Counted from the first letter of the stretch, positions 36,038 through 46,162 are shown. The stretch: DNA of 64,000 nucleotides from an uncultured Ilumatobacter sp. (GCA_937919625.1 CALFRK010000026.1:33346-97345), one strand, 5' to 3'. The notes: a model not told the origin generated them from the sequence alone. Numbers and translations are program-made.

Positions 36038-36797
36038 AGTTCGGGCGGCGCTTCTCGAGAAACGAGTTGATGCCCTCTTGCCCGTCGGGGGTGACCACAC
36101 CTGCGGCCATCACCTCGATCGCATAGGCGTACGCTTTCGGCTGGTCCATGTCGACCTGGGCGTAGAAGGCGCGCTTGCCGACCGTCTTGGACATCGCGCT
36201 GCCGCGGATCGATCGCCGCATCAGATCGTCGACGGCGGCGTCGAGTTGGTCGTCCGGCACGGCATGGTTGATGAGGCCCCAGTCGGCCGCCGTGCCGGCC
36301 GATACCACGTCGCCGGTGATCGCCATCTCGAGCGCCCGTTTGCGACCGATCTGGCGTGCGACGGCGACCAACGGTGTGTTGCAGAACAATCCCCCCTTGC
36401 CGCCCGGTAAGGCGAACCCGGCCGACTCGGCAGCGATCGCCATGTCGCACGTGGCGACGAGCTGGCAACCGGCCGCGGTGGCGAGAGCGGCGACCTTGGC
36501 GATCACGACCTGGGGGATGCGCTGCACCAGGTCCATCATGTTGGTGCACACGCGCAAGAGGTGCTGAGCGTCGGGCAGCTCGACGCCGACCATGTCACCG
36601 AAGTTGTGACCGGCAGAGAACACCGGGCCTTCGGCGGCGAGGATCACGCCGAGCGCGTCGCTGTCACCGATCTCGCTCAGCACATCGGTCAGTTCGAGCA
36701 TCACGTCGAGCGCCAACGAGTTGCGCTTGGCCGGGTTGGCGAGCGTGATGGTCGCGACCGGGCCATCAACAGTGACGTCTACATACTTGCGTTCCAT
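36000..36797 (-). CDS. Enoyl-CoA hydratase/isomerase-family protein
   Basis: 265 residues. Crotonase-fold features are ITLANPAKRNSLALDVM at the N-terminus, the oxyanion-hole glycine in FSAGHNFGDM, and the helix AKVAALATAAGCQLVATCDM. The ECH glutamates are replaced: the second oxyanion segment reads GLFCNTPLV where hydratases normally carry the glutamates. An isomerase or other crotonase activity is therefore more likely than straightforward hydration. It overlaps the preceding convergent gene by 38 bp. Confidence 0.83.
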   Translation of the reverse strand: MERKYVDVTVDGPVATITLANPAKRNSLALDVMLELTDVLSEIGDSDALGVILAAEGPVFSAGHNFGDMVGVELPDAQHLLRVCTNMMDLVQRIPQVVIAKVAALATAAGCQLVATCDMAIAAESAGFALPGGKGGLFCNTPLVAVARQIGRKRALEMAITGDVVSAGTAADWGLINHAVPDDQLDAAVDDLMRRSIRGSAMSKTVGKRAFYAQVDMDQPKAYAYAIEVMAAGVVTPDGQEGINSFLEKRRPNFTQRAQPRATGQ

Positions 36798-36992
36798 GCC
36801 GTCAGACTAGGTGGGACGGCACATCGTCAGGCGACCCAGGGGTCACCGGCGGCTTGCTCACCCGGTGTCGAGGCAGCAAGCCATTCACGGTCATCGGTCG
36901 ACCGCAACACAGCACACGGCGACCTGATCAGATAGGAATGATGGCAAGTCGCCCACAACCATCCCTTCACGCCGACCGGGAGCCAACTACAG

Positions 36993-39005
36993 ATGACGAA
37001 ACTGCCGACACAACGCCCGTCTCGGGTCGTCATCGAGCCGGTGGCACCGCTGGTCGATGGCGGGCGCTACTCCGCCAAGGCGGCACTCGGCGAGCCGGTG
37101 ACGGTGTACGCCGATGTGTTCGGCGACGGGCACGATGCCGTCAATGCTGCGGTTCGCTGGCGGACGGTCTCGTCAAAGGGTCGCGCCGCCAAGTGGACCG
37201 AAGTCGCCATGCAGTTCGACGGCAACGACCGCTGGCACGCCACGTTTTCTCCGACACAACTGGGGGGGCATGAGTATGAGGTGGTGGGGTGGTCGGATCA
37301 TCCCGAGACGTGGCGGCACGGCACCGTGCGCAAGGTCGAAGCAGGCATCGAGGTCTCCGTCGAGCTGATGGCGGGCCAAGCGATCGTGAAGCGGTTGCTC
37401 GACCAAGCCCGAGCTGCCAAGCCCGCCGCCAAGCCGGACATCGCTCGACTCGAGGCGTGGCTGGCTGAGCTGGTGAAGGGCGGCACGGCCTCGCTCACCG
37501 AAGATTGGGGCGACGTGTTCTGGCGTCACGCCGACCGCCAACCGCTGGCCAGCAGCGGCCCATTCCCGTTGGACGTCGATCCCGAGCGGGCCCGGTTCAG
37601 TGCCTGGTACGAGTTCTTCCCGCGCTCCACGATCGCTCCCGCGGCGGGGCACGCCACGTTGCGGGACGCGATCGACCGGCTCGAATATGTCGCCGCACTG
37701 GGCTTCGATGTGTTGTACCTGCCGCCGATCCACCCGATCGGGGTGGTCAACCGCAAGGGTGCCAACAACAACACCACGGCCGGACCCGACGATGTCGGTA
37801 GCCCGTGGGGTATCGCCGACCATCTCGCCGTACATCCCGATCTCGGCACGCTCGATGACGTGCAGGCGCTCGGCACGGCCTGTCGCGAGCGCGGCATCGA
37901 GTTGGCGATCGACATCGCCTTCCAGTGCACACCCGATCACCGCTGGGTCACCGAGCATCCCGAGTGGTTCGCCCACCGCGCCGACGGCACGATCCAGTAC
38001 GCCGAAAACCCGCCCAAGAAGTACCAAGACATCTACCCGATCGACTTCGAGTCATCGGATTGGGAGGCGCTCTGGAAGGGCCTGGCGGACGTGATCCGGT
38101 TCTGGATCGACCAGGGCATCACGATCTTCCGGGTCGACAATCCACACACCAAGGCGTTCGCCTTTTGGCAGTGGGCGATCGGTTCGATCCGCAGCGAGCA
38201 CCCCGAAACGATCTTCCTCGCCGAGGCGTTCACCCGACCGCGCGTGATGGAGCGTTTGGCCAAGCTGGGGTTCAGCCAGTCCTACACCTACTTCACGTGG
38301 CGCCGCCAAGCATGGGAGCTGCGCCAGTACTTCACCGATCTCGCTACCCGCACCGTCGATTCGTACCGCCCGAACGTCTGGCCCAATACGCCCGACATCC
38401 TCACCGAACAACTCCAGCACGGTGGACGCGGGATGTTTGTGAACCGCGCCATTCTGGCGGCCACCCTGTCGGCCAACTGGGGCATCTATGGTCCGGCGTT
38501 CGAGCTGCTCGATCATCGCGCCATCAAACCCGGCTCGGAGGAGTACCTCGATTCGGAGAAGTACCAGCTGCGCACATGGCACCTCGACGACCCCGACTCG
38601 ATCGCCCCGCTGATCACCCGCCTCAACGAGATCCGGCGCACGCAACCCGCAATGCGACACCTGCGAACGCTCCGATTCCACGACACCGACTCGGGTGACC
38701 TGTTGTGCTACTCGAAAACCGACCCGCTCGGTGTCGGCGATCCGATCCTCTGCGTCGTCAACGTCGACACACACAACCGGCGTGCCGGCAGCGTGCACGT
38801 CGACCCTGCCACGTTCGGGCTCGGCATCGGAGACGACGACGAGTTCGACGTGCACGACCTGCTCGGCGGCGGTGTCTACCGCTGGCGCGGGTGGCACAAC
38901 TATGTCGATCTCACACCCGGACGCGGCGGTGGCGCCCACGTGTTCGCCGTGCGCCGCATCAAAGCGTCGCCCGATACCGCACTGACCAGCGAGGCGACCG
39001 CGTGA
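36993..39005 (+). CDS. glgE: Alpha-1,4-glucan:maltose-1-phosphate maltosyltransferase GlgE
   Basis: 670 residues, the family length. GlgE (GH13_3) transfers maltosyl units from maltose-1-phosphate onto alpha-1,4-glucan. The N-terminal beta domain reads RVVIEPVAPLVDGGRYSAKA. The catalytic domain shows YLPPIHPIG, GSPWGIADH, the nucleophile aspartate in FRVDNPHTKAFAFW, and the acid/base glutamate in IFLAEAFTRP. It opens an operon with a TreS-maltokinase fusion (4-bp overlap) and glgB: all four activities of the GlgE pathway from trehalose to branched glucan. Confidence 0.95.
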   Translation: MTKLPTQRPSRVVIEPVAPLVDGGRYSAKAALGEPVTVYADVFGDGHDAVNAAVRWRTVSSKGRAAKWTEVAMQFDGNDRWHATFSPTQLGGHEYEVVGWSDHPETWRHGTVRKVEAGIEVSVELMAGQAIVKRLLDQARAAKPAAKPDIARLEAWLAELVKGGTASLTEDWGDVFWRHADRQPLASSGPFPLDVDPERARFSAWYEFFPRSTIAPAAGHATLRDAIDRLEYVAALGFDVLYLPPIHPIGVVNRKGANNNTTAGPDDVGSPWGIADHLAVHPDLGTLDDVQALGTACRERGIELAIDIAFQCTPDHRWVTEHPEWFAHRADGTIQYAENPPKKYQDIYPIDFESSDWEALWKGLADVIRFWIDQGITIFRVDNPHTKAFAFWQWAIGSIRSEHPETIFLAEAFTRPRVMERLAKLGFSQSYTYFTWRRQAWELRQYFTDLATRTVDSYRPNVWPNTPDILTEQLQHGGRGMFVNRAILAATLSANWGIYGPAFELLDHRAIKPGSEEYLDSEKYQLRTWHLDDPDSIAPLITRLNEIRRTQPAMRHLRTLRFHDTDSGDLLCYSKTDPLGVGDPILCVVNVDTHNRRAGSVHVDPATFGLGIGDDDEFDVHDLLGGGVYRWRGWHNYVDLTPGRGGGAHVFAVRRIKASPDTALTSEATA

Positions 39006-42000
39006 GCAAAACCAACCCAGATCGGGCGACGCGGGAAGTGCCGGCCACGGGTCGCATCCCGACAGCAATCGAAGCTGGGCCGAGCCCAGCCCCGGCCGTC
39101 GAGAGCGACTGGTTCAAGGACGCCATCATCTACGAGATCCACGTGCGCGCATTTCAGGATGCCAACGGCGACGGAACCGGCGACTTCGATGGCCTGACGT
39201 CGCGGCTCGACTATCTCGTCGAGCTCGGTGTCACCGCGCTCTGGCTGCTTCCCTTTTACCCCTCCCCGCTTCGTGACGACGGTTACGACATCGCCGACTA
39301 TCGCTCGGTCAACCCCGACTACGGAACGATGCGCTCGTTCAAGCGCTTCCTCGCTGCGGCCCACGACCGAGACCTGAAGGTCATCACCGAGCTGGTGATC
39401 AACCACACGAGCGATCAGCATGCCTGGTTTCAGCGTGCCCGCCGTGCGCCGGCCGGATCGCCCGAACGCGACTTCTACGTCTGGACCGACGACCCGACCC
39501 AATGGGGCGACGCCCGCATCATCTTCCAGGACTTCGAGGCGTCCAACTGGACCTGGGATCCGGTCGCCCACCAGTACTACTGGCACCGCTTCTACTCGCA
39601 TCAGCCCGACCTCAACTTCGATAACCCAGCGGTCGAGGCAGCGATCCTCGAACTGCTCGATTACTGGCTCGACATGGGCGTAGATGGGCTCCGGCTCGAC
39701 GCCATCCCGTACCTGTACGAGCGCGATGGAACGAACTGTGAGAATCTGCCCGAGACCCACGCCTTCCTGAAGCGGATGCGGGCCCACATGGACCGCAACT
39801 ACGGCGACCGCATGTTTCTGGCCGAGGCCAATCAGTGGCCGGAGGACGCTGTCGCCTACTTCGGTGACGGCGACGAGTGCCACATGAATTTCCACTTCCC
39901 GCTGATGCCGCGCATGTTTATGGCGGTGCAGATGGAGAGCCGCACCCCGATCACCGACATCCTCGAGCAGACCCCCTTGCCGCCCGATGGCTGCCAATGG
40001 GCCACGTTCTTGCGCAACCACGACGAGCTCACGCTCGAGATGGTCACAGACGAAGAACGCCAGATGATGCTGCGGGCCTATGCACGCGACAACGAGATGC
40101 GGATCAACCTCGGCATCCGGCGCCGCCTCGCTCCGTTATTGGGCAACGACCGCCGCAAGATCGAGTTGCTCAACGCCCTGCTGTTCTCGCTGCCCGGCAC
40201 ACCGGTGCTGTACTACGGCGACGAGATCGGTATGGGCGACAACGTCTACCTCGGCGACCGCGACGGCGTACGCACCCCGATGCAATGGTCGGCCGACCGT
40301 AACGGTGGATTTTCGGTGTCGAACCCGCACCGGCTGTACCTGCCCCTGATCACCGAGCAGGGCTACCACTATGAGAGCGTCAACGTCGACACCCAAACCA
40401 ACGACCCGGCGTCGCTGTTGTCGTGGATGCGCCAGTTGATCGCACTGCGCAAGCTTCGCCCGGTGCTGGGGCGCGGCTCGGTCGAGTTCCTCGAACCGGA
40501 CAACCCGCACGTGCTGGCGTTCGTTCGGTCGCTGCCCGGCGAGGAACCGTTCTTGTGCGTCGCCAACCTGTCGCGGCTCGCCCAGCGCGTCGAACTCGAT
40601 CTCCGCGACTTCACGGCCAGCGTGCCCATCGAGGCCTTCGGGCAGACCCGGTTCGGCACCATTTCCGAGTCGCCGTACCAACTCACGCTGGCCCCATACG
40701 GCTTCTTCTGGTTCTCTCTCCAGGCGTCCGGAGGCCAGGTCGACACCGCTGGTGAGCTGCCGGTGTTGCGCGGATCGTGGGCGGAGGTGCTGCGCCGACG
40801 AGCGCCGCTCGCCCGCGTCCTCGCACAATGGCTGCCGACCCGGCGCTGGTATGCCGGCAAAGAACTGACCTCCCGCGAGGTGGTGATCGAAGACATGGTG
40901 CCGTTGCGCCATCCCGAGACCGACGTGTCGCTGCTGATCGTGCGGGTCGGGTTTACCGAAGGCGACGATCATCGATACGCCGTGCCGGTGATGCGGGCGA
41001 CGGGCCGATTGGCGACGCTGGCGGCGAGCGACACCCCGGGGGCCATCATCGCCTCGCTCGATGACGGAGCCCTGCTGGTCGATGCCATGGTGGGGCCCGA
41101 CGGAGCGATGGCCGTGGTCGCCGCGGCGCTCACCCGACGCACCATCGCAGGACGCCATGGGGCGGCCCGCGGGCTGCCGCGCCGCTCGGGCATCGGTCGC
41201 CTGATCCAGTCGTCGCGAGACCTGGTGCCGTTGGGGGTCGAGCAGTCGAACTCGTCGGTGATCGTTGCCAATCAGCTGATCGCCAAGCTCGTGCGGCGAC
41301 TCGAGCCGGGGCCCAACCCCGACGTCGAACTGCCGGTGCATCTCACCGCCCGAGGCTTCGCACAGGTACCGGGTGTGGCGGCAACGCTCGAGATCGACCT
41401 GTTGGCCGAGTCGCTGCCCGCCGATGTGGTCATCGTGCACGACGCAATCACCAACGAGGGCGACCTGTGGTCGTGGACACTCGACGAGCTGGCGATCGGC
41501 ATCGAGAACCGAGGCGAGTTCGGTGGCGCCAACGACCAGACGCACTGGATGGCCGAGCTGCTGGGCCACCGCACGGCCGAGCTGCATGCTGCTTTGTCCG
41601 CATCGGTCGGCACCACCGACTTGGCCCCGTTGCCGTTCACCCTGTTGTGGCAGCGCTCGCTGCTGCAGACCCTCCGCAATGGCGTGCGCACAACGCAGCG
41701 GGCACTCGCACGGGCCAAGCTCGACACGCCGGCGGCGCTCGCCCTGCGCCAACCTGCCGACGTGGTGTTGCGCCGATTCGACACATTGCGCACCACCAAG
41801 TTGGATGCCCTCCGGATCCGGGTGCACGGCGACCTGCACCTCGGCCAGATCCTCCGGTCGGGCAACGACATCACCTTCATCGACTTCGAGGGCGAGCCGG
41901 GCAGGCCGATCGGCGAACGCCGCATCATGCGGTCACCGTTGACCGACGTGGCCGGACTGCTGCGCTCGGTCGATTATGCGGGGCGAAGCGCTCTCGATAC

Positions 42001-42277
42001 GGCCGTTGCCCGTGGCCTCGTGGCAGAGGCCGACCGGCCCCAGGTCGATCTCAGCCGTTCGACGTGGACGCGTGCCACGTGCGCGACGATCACCGACTCG
42101 TACCTCGCCACGGTGGCCGACGCCGGCCTGGTGCCCGCCGACCGCTCGGCCGCCGACCTGTTGCTCGACGCATACGCGCTGCACAAGGGGCTGTACGAAG
42201 TGCGCTATGAACTGGCGAACCGTCCCGACTGGGTGCACTGGCCCCTGGAGGCTGTTTCCGAGATGATCAGGCCGTGA
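39002..42277 (+). CDS. treS: Trehalose synthase fused to maltokinase (TreS-Mak/Pep2)
   Basis: 1091 residues from a GTG that overlaps the glgE stop. Residues about 35-590 are GH13 trehalose synthase, interconverting trehalose and maltose: YEIHVRAFQDANGDGTGDF, nucleophile in DGLRLDAIPYLY, acid/base in FLAEANQWPED, and FLRNHDELT. Residues about 610-1091 are maltokinase: LPTRRWYAGKELTSR at its start, the kinase catalytic loop RVHGDLHLGQIL, and the metal-binding FIDFEGEPG. The fusion channels maltose straight to maltose-1-phosphate for GlgE. Fused TreS-Pep2 proteins are known in several actinobacteria and proteobacteria. Confidence 0.95.
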   Translation: MSKTNPDRATREVPATGRIPTAIEAGPSPAPAVESDWFKDAIIYEIHVRAFQDANGDGTGDFDGLTSRLDYLVELGVTALWLLPFYPSPLRDDGYDIADYRSVNPDYGTMRSFKRFLAAAHDRDLKVITELVINHTSDQHAWFQRARRAPAGSPERDFYVWTDDPTQWGDARIIFQDFEASNWTWDPVAHQYYWHRFYSHQPDLNFDNPAVEAAILELLDYWLDMGVDGLRLDAIPYLYERDGTNCENLPETHAFLKRMRAHMDRNYGDRMFLAEANQWPEDAVAYFGDGDECHMNFHFPLMPRMFMAVQMESRTPITDILEQTPLPPDGCQWATFLRNHDELTLEMVTDEERQMMLRAYARDNEMRINLGIRRRLAPLLGNDRRKIELLNALLFSLPGTPVLYYGDEIGMGDNVYLGDRDGVRTPMQWSADRNGGFSVSNPHRLYLPLITEQGYHYESVNVDTQTNDPASLLSWMRQLIALRKLRPVLGRGSVEFLEPDNPHVLAFVRSLPGEEPFLCVANLSRLAQRVELDLRDFTASVPIEAFGQTRFGTISESPYQLTLAPYGFFWFSLQASGGQVDTAGELPVLRGSWAEVLRRRAPLARVLAQWLPTRRWYAGKELTSREVVIEDMVPLRHPETDVSLLIVRVGFTEGDDHRYAVPVMRATGRLATLAASDTPGAIIASLDDGALLVDAMVGPDGAMAVVAAALTRRTIAGRHGAARGLPRRSGIGRLIQSSRDLVPLGVEQSNSSVIVANQLIAKLVRRLEPGPNPDVELPVHLTARGFAQVPGVAATLEIDLLAESLPADVVIVHDAITNEGDLWSWTLDELAIGIENRGEFGGANDQTHWMAELLGHRTAELHAALSASVGTTDLAPLPFTLLWQRSLLQTLRNGVRTTQRALARAKLDTPAALALRQPADVVLRRFDTLRTTKLDALRIRVHGDLHLGQILRSGNDITFIDFEGEPGRPIGERRIMRSPLTDVAGLLRSVDYAGRSALDTAVARGLVAEADRPQVDLSRSTWTRATCATITDSYLATVADAGLVPADRSAADLLLDAYALHKGLYEVRYELANRPDWVHWPLEAVSEMIRP

Positions 42278-42335
42278 GATTTCCATCCATCTATCAGCAT
42301 CCGCGCTCAGGCGGCTGCGGCGAGGCGACGTCACG

Positions 42336-44231
42336 ATGACGAACGCATCTATCCCCGATCTCGATCTGCACCTGTTCGGCGAGGGCACACACCGCAGGCT
42401 GCACGAACAGCTGGGCGCCCAACCGGGTGACGGCGGCTGCCGCTTCGCTGTGTGGGCGCCTGCCGCCCGGGCCGTGCACGTGATCGGCGATTGGGATGAT
42501 TGGGCGGGCGAGGTCGAGCTGCACCCGCAGGGCTCGTCTGGCGTCTGGTCGGCCTGGATCGACGATGTTGGGGTCGGGGCCACCTATCGATTCCGGATCA
42601 CCGCCCAGAACGGAGCTCGCTGCGACAAGAGCGACCCGGTCGGCGCCGCCCATCACGGCGCGCCGTCGATCGATTCGATCGTCGCCGACCTCGACCATGC
42701 CTGGGCAGACGGCGACTGGATGGCGACACGCCACGAACGCAGCCGGCTCGACGCGCCGATGTCGATCTATGAGATGCACCTCGGATCGTGGGGGCGCACA
42801 GTCACCGAGGGGCAGCGCTTCCCCAACTACCGCGACCTCGCCGACCCGGTTGCCGACCACTGCCTCGCGCACGGGTTCACGCACGTTGAACTGTTGCCGA
42901 TCATGGAGCACCCGTTCTACGGATCGTGGGGTTATCAGACCACCGGCTATTTCGCCCCGACCGCTCGCCACGGCACACCGGTCGACCTGATGGTGATGAT
43001 CGACCGGCTGCATCAACGTGGCCTCGGGGTGTTGCTCGATTGGGTGCCGTCGCACTTCCCCACCGACACCCATGGGCTGGCCGAGTTCGACGGCACACAT
43101 CTCTACGAACATGCCGATCCGCGCCAGGGGTTCCATCCCGACTGGAATTCGGCGATCTTCAACTACGGCCGCAACGAGGTGCGCTCGTTCCTGATCTCGA
43201 GCGCGGTCTGCTGGCTCGACCGGTTCCACATCGATGGCCTGCGGGTCGATGCCGTGGCGTCGATGCTGTACCTCGATTACTCGCGCAACGAGGGCGAGTG
43301 GATCCCCAACATCTATGGCGGGCGCGAGAATCTCGAGGCGATCGCCTTTCTGCGTCAGTTCAACGAGACGGTCTACAGCGAGTTTCCCGACATCGTCACC
43401 CACGCCGAAGAGTCGACCGCGTACCCCAGCGTCAGCCGCCCGACCTATCTCGGTGGGCTCGGGTTCGGCGGCAAGTGGGACATGGGGTGGATGCACGACA
43501 CCCTGCAGTACCTGCAGCGCGACCCGATCCATCGCGGCTGGCATCACGGCGAGATCACGTTCCGTTCTGTCTATATGGGCAGCGAGCACTATGTGCTGCC
43601 GCTCAGTCACGACGAGGTGGTGCACGGCAAGGGGTCGCTGCTGGCCAAGATGCCCGGCGACGACTGGCAGAAGTTCGCCAACCTGCGCCTGTTGTACGCG
43701 ATGCAATGGTTTCAGCCGGGCAAGAAGCTGCTGTTCATGGGCTGCGAGCTGGCGCCGTGGACCGAATGGAACCACGACGGCACGCTCGATTGGGCGCTGC
43801 ACGATGCGCCGATGCACGAGGGCGTACGCAAGCTGATCGCCGAGCTGAACCGGCTGTACCTCGGTGAACCGGCCCTGCACCGTGGTGATAGCGACGCCGG
43901 CTCGGGCGGGCCGGGCATGCAATGGGTCGAGGCGCACGATCCCGAACGGGGCGTGTTCGCTTGGCTGCGCACCGACCCCACCGGCGAATCGCGCCCGGTA
44001 CTCGTGGCGGTCAACGCCACTCCTACCCCCCAGGAGAACTATCGCCTCGGAGTGCCGCGACCCGGCGCGTGGACCGAGCTGTTGAACAGCGACGCCTCCG
44101 TGTACGGAGGTAGCGGGCTCGGCAACCTGGGAAGCGTCGTGGCTGCACCACTCGACTCGCACGATCACCGCCAGTCTGTCGTGATCACGGTGCCCCCGCT
44201 GGCCGTCGTTGCCTTCGCCCCCACCGACTGA
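42336..44231 (+). CDS. glgB: 1,4-alpha-glucan branching enzyme
   Basis: 631 residues, shorter than the roughly 730 of E. coli GlgB, so the N1 domain is probably absent and only one CBM48 remains (CRFAVWAPAARAVHVIGDWDDW). The GH13 core shows YEMHLGSWGR, WGYQTTGYFAPTARHGTP, nucleophile in HIDGLRVDAVASMLYLDY, acid/base in THAEESTAYPSVS and PLSHDEVVHGKGSL. It introduces alpha-1,6 branches. It is the third gene of the GlgE pathway operon, 58 bp after the fusion gene. Confidence 0.95.
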   Translation: MTNASIPDLDLHLFGEGTHRRLHEQLGAQPGDGGCRFAVWAPAARAVHVIGDWDDWAGEVELHPQGSSGVWSAWIDDVGVGATYRFRITAQNGARCDKSDPVGAAHHGAPSIDSIVADLDHAWADGDWMATRHERSRLDAPMSIYEMHLGSWGRTVTEGQRFPNYRDLADPVADHCLAHGFTHVELLPIMEHPFYGSWGYQTTGYFAPTARHGTPVDLMVMIDRLHQRGLGVLLDWVPSHFPTDTHGLAEFDGTHLYEHADPRQGFHPDWNSAIFNYGRNEVRSFLISSAVCWLDRFHIDGLRVDAVASMLYLDYSRNEGEWIPNIYGGRENLEAIAFLRQFNETVYSEFPDIVTHAEESTAYPSVSRPTYLGGLGFGGKWDMGWMHDTLQYLQRDPIHRGWHHGEITFRSVYMGSEHYVLPLSHDEVVHGKGSLLAKMPGDDWQKFANLRLLYAMQWFQPGKKLLFMGCELAPWTEWNHDGTLDWALHDAPMHEGVRKLIAELNRLYLGEPALHRGDSDAGSGGPGMQWVEAHDPERGVFAWLRTDPTGESRPVLVAVNATPTPQENYRLGVPRPGAWTELLNSDASVYGGSGLGNLGSVVAAPLDSHDHRQSVVITVPPLAVVAFAPTD

Positions 44232-44413
44232 TACCCGATACCCGACCCGGATCTGGGTGGAGCGGGTTGACTCCGTTCGGCGCGTGGCTGGCACGCCACA
44301 CATCGAAACGCGACCGACGGCGCCGTCATGCTCGAGTACCGGGCGGATGCAGTCGTGAACCGCTGGCGAGCGACATGGGTCGGGTCAGTTCCGATCGGTT
44401 CGGCGACGAAACA

Positions 44414-44786
44414 GCTGATCCCGTGGCGCTGATCCCGTGGCGCTGATCCCGTGGCGCTGATCCCATGGCGCTGATCCCATGGCGCTGATCCCCTGACGTC
44501 GTGGTGGCGCTGATCCCCTGGCGCTGGCGTCGTGGAGCTGATCCCCTGGCGCTGATCCCGTGGCGCTGAACCCCTGGCGCTGAGCCCCTGTCGTCGTGGT
44601 GGCGCTGGCGTCGTGGAGCTGACCCCTGGAGCTGATCCCCTGGAGCTGAGCCCCTGGAGCTGGCGTCGTGGCGCTGATCCCCTGGCGCTGATCCCCTGGA
44701 GCTGGCGTCGTGGCGCTGATCCCCTGGCGCTGATCCCATGGCGCTGATCCCATGGCGCTGGCGCCGTGGTGGCGATGGCGTCGTCG
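44414..44786. repeat. Degenerate 14-bp tandem repeat (minisatellite)
   Basis: About 26 copies of a 14-bp unit, consensus TGATCCCNTGGCGC, lie head to tail between the convergent 3' ends of glgB and the HNH gene. N is C, A or G, and variant units (TGGCGTCGTGGAGC, TGAGCCCCTGGAGC) are interspersed. Some units carry an 11-bp insertion (CTGTCGTCGTGGTGG type). Because 14 is not a multiple of 3, open frames across it are by-products rather than genes. The rest of the 600-bp gap shows no gene. Confidence 0.85.
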
Positions 44787-44830
44787 AGAAGATCCGTACA
44801 CCGAGCGCGGCAAGGCTGCCGACGGGAAGC

Positions 44831-46162
44831 TCAGGCGCTGAGCGGGAACAGTTCGGCAGGGCCGCTGTGATCGTCGGGTGGTCGCCCGCGCTCGGGTGGT
44901 CGCCCGGATGTTCGGTCGTCGTGTCGATCGGGTGTCGCGGTGGTGAGCGTCGCTGGTGGTGGCCGCATCGAGGGGGTGGTTGTGGCGAACACGGTGCCGT
45001 CGGGTTGTCGGATGGTGAGTGTTCGATCGGGTGCCAGTTTCAGTGACCAGCCGCCTTCGTGGATGACGTGGTGATGCCTTGAGCACACTGGCAGGAGATT
45101 GTCGAGATCGGTCAACCCGCCGAGCTCCCACGGGCGGATGTGGTGAATTTCGCAGCGGTTGAACCCAACGTCGCAGCCATGGAAGGCGCAGGTGCGGTAC
45201 ATCGCCCGCAGTGCTCGGCGTTGCTTGCGGTTGGCGACGCGTTGTTGGCGGCCGACGTTGAGTGCGACGCCGTCGATGCCGATGATGATCGGCACGATGA
45301 CGCCGCTGCACAGCAGGCGCAGCACCGACGCTGGCGGGATCTGGGTGCCGTCGTCGTATTCGCAGATCGAGTGATCGTGCAGTTCGCCGGTAGAGGCGGT
45401 GTGGGCATCGACGTGGATGCGAATCTCGGCCTCGACAGGCCGTGATGGTTGGAATCCACCGGTGACGAGGTTGCCGAGAGCTTCGGCGGCGATAAGCGAA
45501 CGGTCGACCGAGCGGTCGCCTCCGGCGGTGACGAGTGCGCCGGTTTCGGCGTCGATGGCGTTGAACACGGCGTTGCCGAGTTCGGGGTGGAGCCGTGCGT
45601 TGAGCACATACATGCCGTCACGGTCGATGGTCTTGGTAAGGCGGGTGTCGCGGCGTTGCCGTTCGGCACGTTCGAGACCGGCGTCGCGCTCGAGCAGCCG
45701 GATCATGTCACGGCAGTTCTTGGCGAACTCTTCGGGGGTCATGCGCGCCGCGTCGCGGGCGAGGTCGGGGTCGTGTTCGAAGAACGATGCCTTCACGTCG
45801 TCGTCGAGACGGCTGGTGGTGTTTGCCAACGCGTCGGCGTGTTCGGCACCGATCGCGCCGGCCGCCAATGCGTCGGCGACCGAAGGGGCTCGATCCAACG
45901 CTGCGGCGCGGCGTTCCTTTCGGCGAGCCTCTCTGGCCGACACGCCACCGTTGCGGGTGTGCATATCGGCCGCCGGTGCGCTGGCGCCTTGCTCGTAGAG
46001 CTGTTGTAACCGGGTGGTGACTGCAGCCTCGTAGCGGTCGATGAAGCCGCGGACCACCTTGACGTCGGCGAGTGCTTCGCCGGCTCTTATGGCATCGATC
46101 GCACCGACATCGTCGACGAGCATCGCCTCCAGGGCGAAGGCTGGGTCGGTGTGGGGAACCAT
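44831..46162 (-). CDS. DUF222 / HNH endonuclease (13E12-repeat family)
   Basis: 443 residues. The long helical DUF222 region occupies about 1-300. The HNH nuclease motif follows: CAFHGCDVGFNRCEIHHIRPWE with LTDLDNLLPVCSRHHHVIHEGGW (core CEIHHI and CSRHHHVIH), giving the paired cysteines and histidines of the zinc/metal site. The C-terminal 60 residues are low-complexity Arg/Pro/Asp. This family is multicopy in actinobacteria, including the M. tuberculosis 13E12 repeats, where some members are SOS-controlled. A LexA-type box in the promoter here supports the same control. Confidence 0.85.
   Translation of the reverse strand: MVPHTDPAFALEAMLVDDVGAIDAIRAGEALADVKVVRGFIDRYEAAVTTRLQQLYEQGASAPAADMHTRNGGVSAREARRKERRAAALDRAPSVADALAAGAIGAEHADALANTTSRLDDDVKASFFEHDPDLARDAARMTPEEFAKNCRDMIRLLERDAGLERAERQRRDTRLTKTIDRDGMYVLNARLHPELGNAVFNAIDAETGALVTAGGDRSVDRSLIAAEALGNLVTGGFQPSRPVEAEIRIHVDAHTASTGELHDHSICEYDDGTQIPPASVLRLLCSGVIVPIIIGIDGVALNVGRQQRVANRKQRRALRAMYRTCAFHGCDVGFNRCEIHHIRPWELGGLTDLDNLLPVCSRHHHVIHEGGWSLKLAPDRTLTIRQPDGTVFATTTPSMRPPPATLTTATPDRHDDRTSGRPPERGRPPDDHSGPAELFPLSA

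Noticed and set aside
44281..44300. Another member of the CCTGGCAC hairpin family after glgB
   Set aside because: GTGGC/GCCAC forms only a 5-bp stem and the apex differs.
44414..44786. Possible CRISPR array
   Set aside because: Units are 14 bp, contiguous and degenerate with no unique spacers, and no cas genes are nearby.
44326..45311. Minus-strand frames translating the 14-bp repeat (GSAPGDQRHD-type repeats)
   Set aside because: The period is not a multiple of three and the frames continue as antisense of the HNH gene; no start signal is seen.
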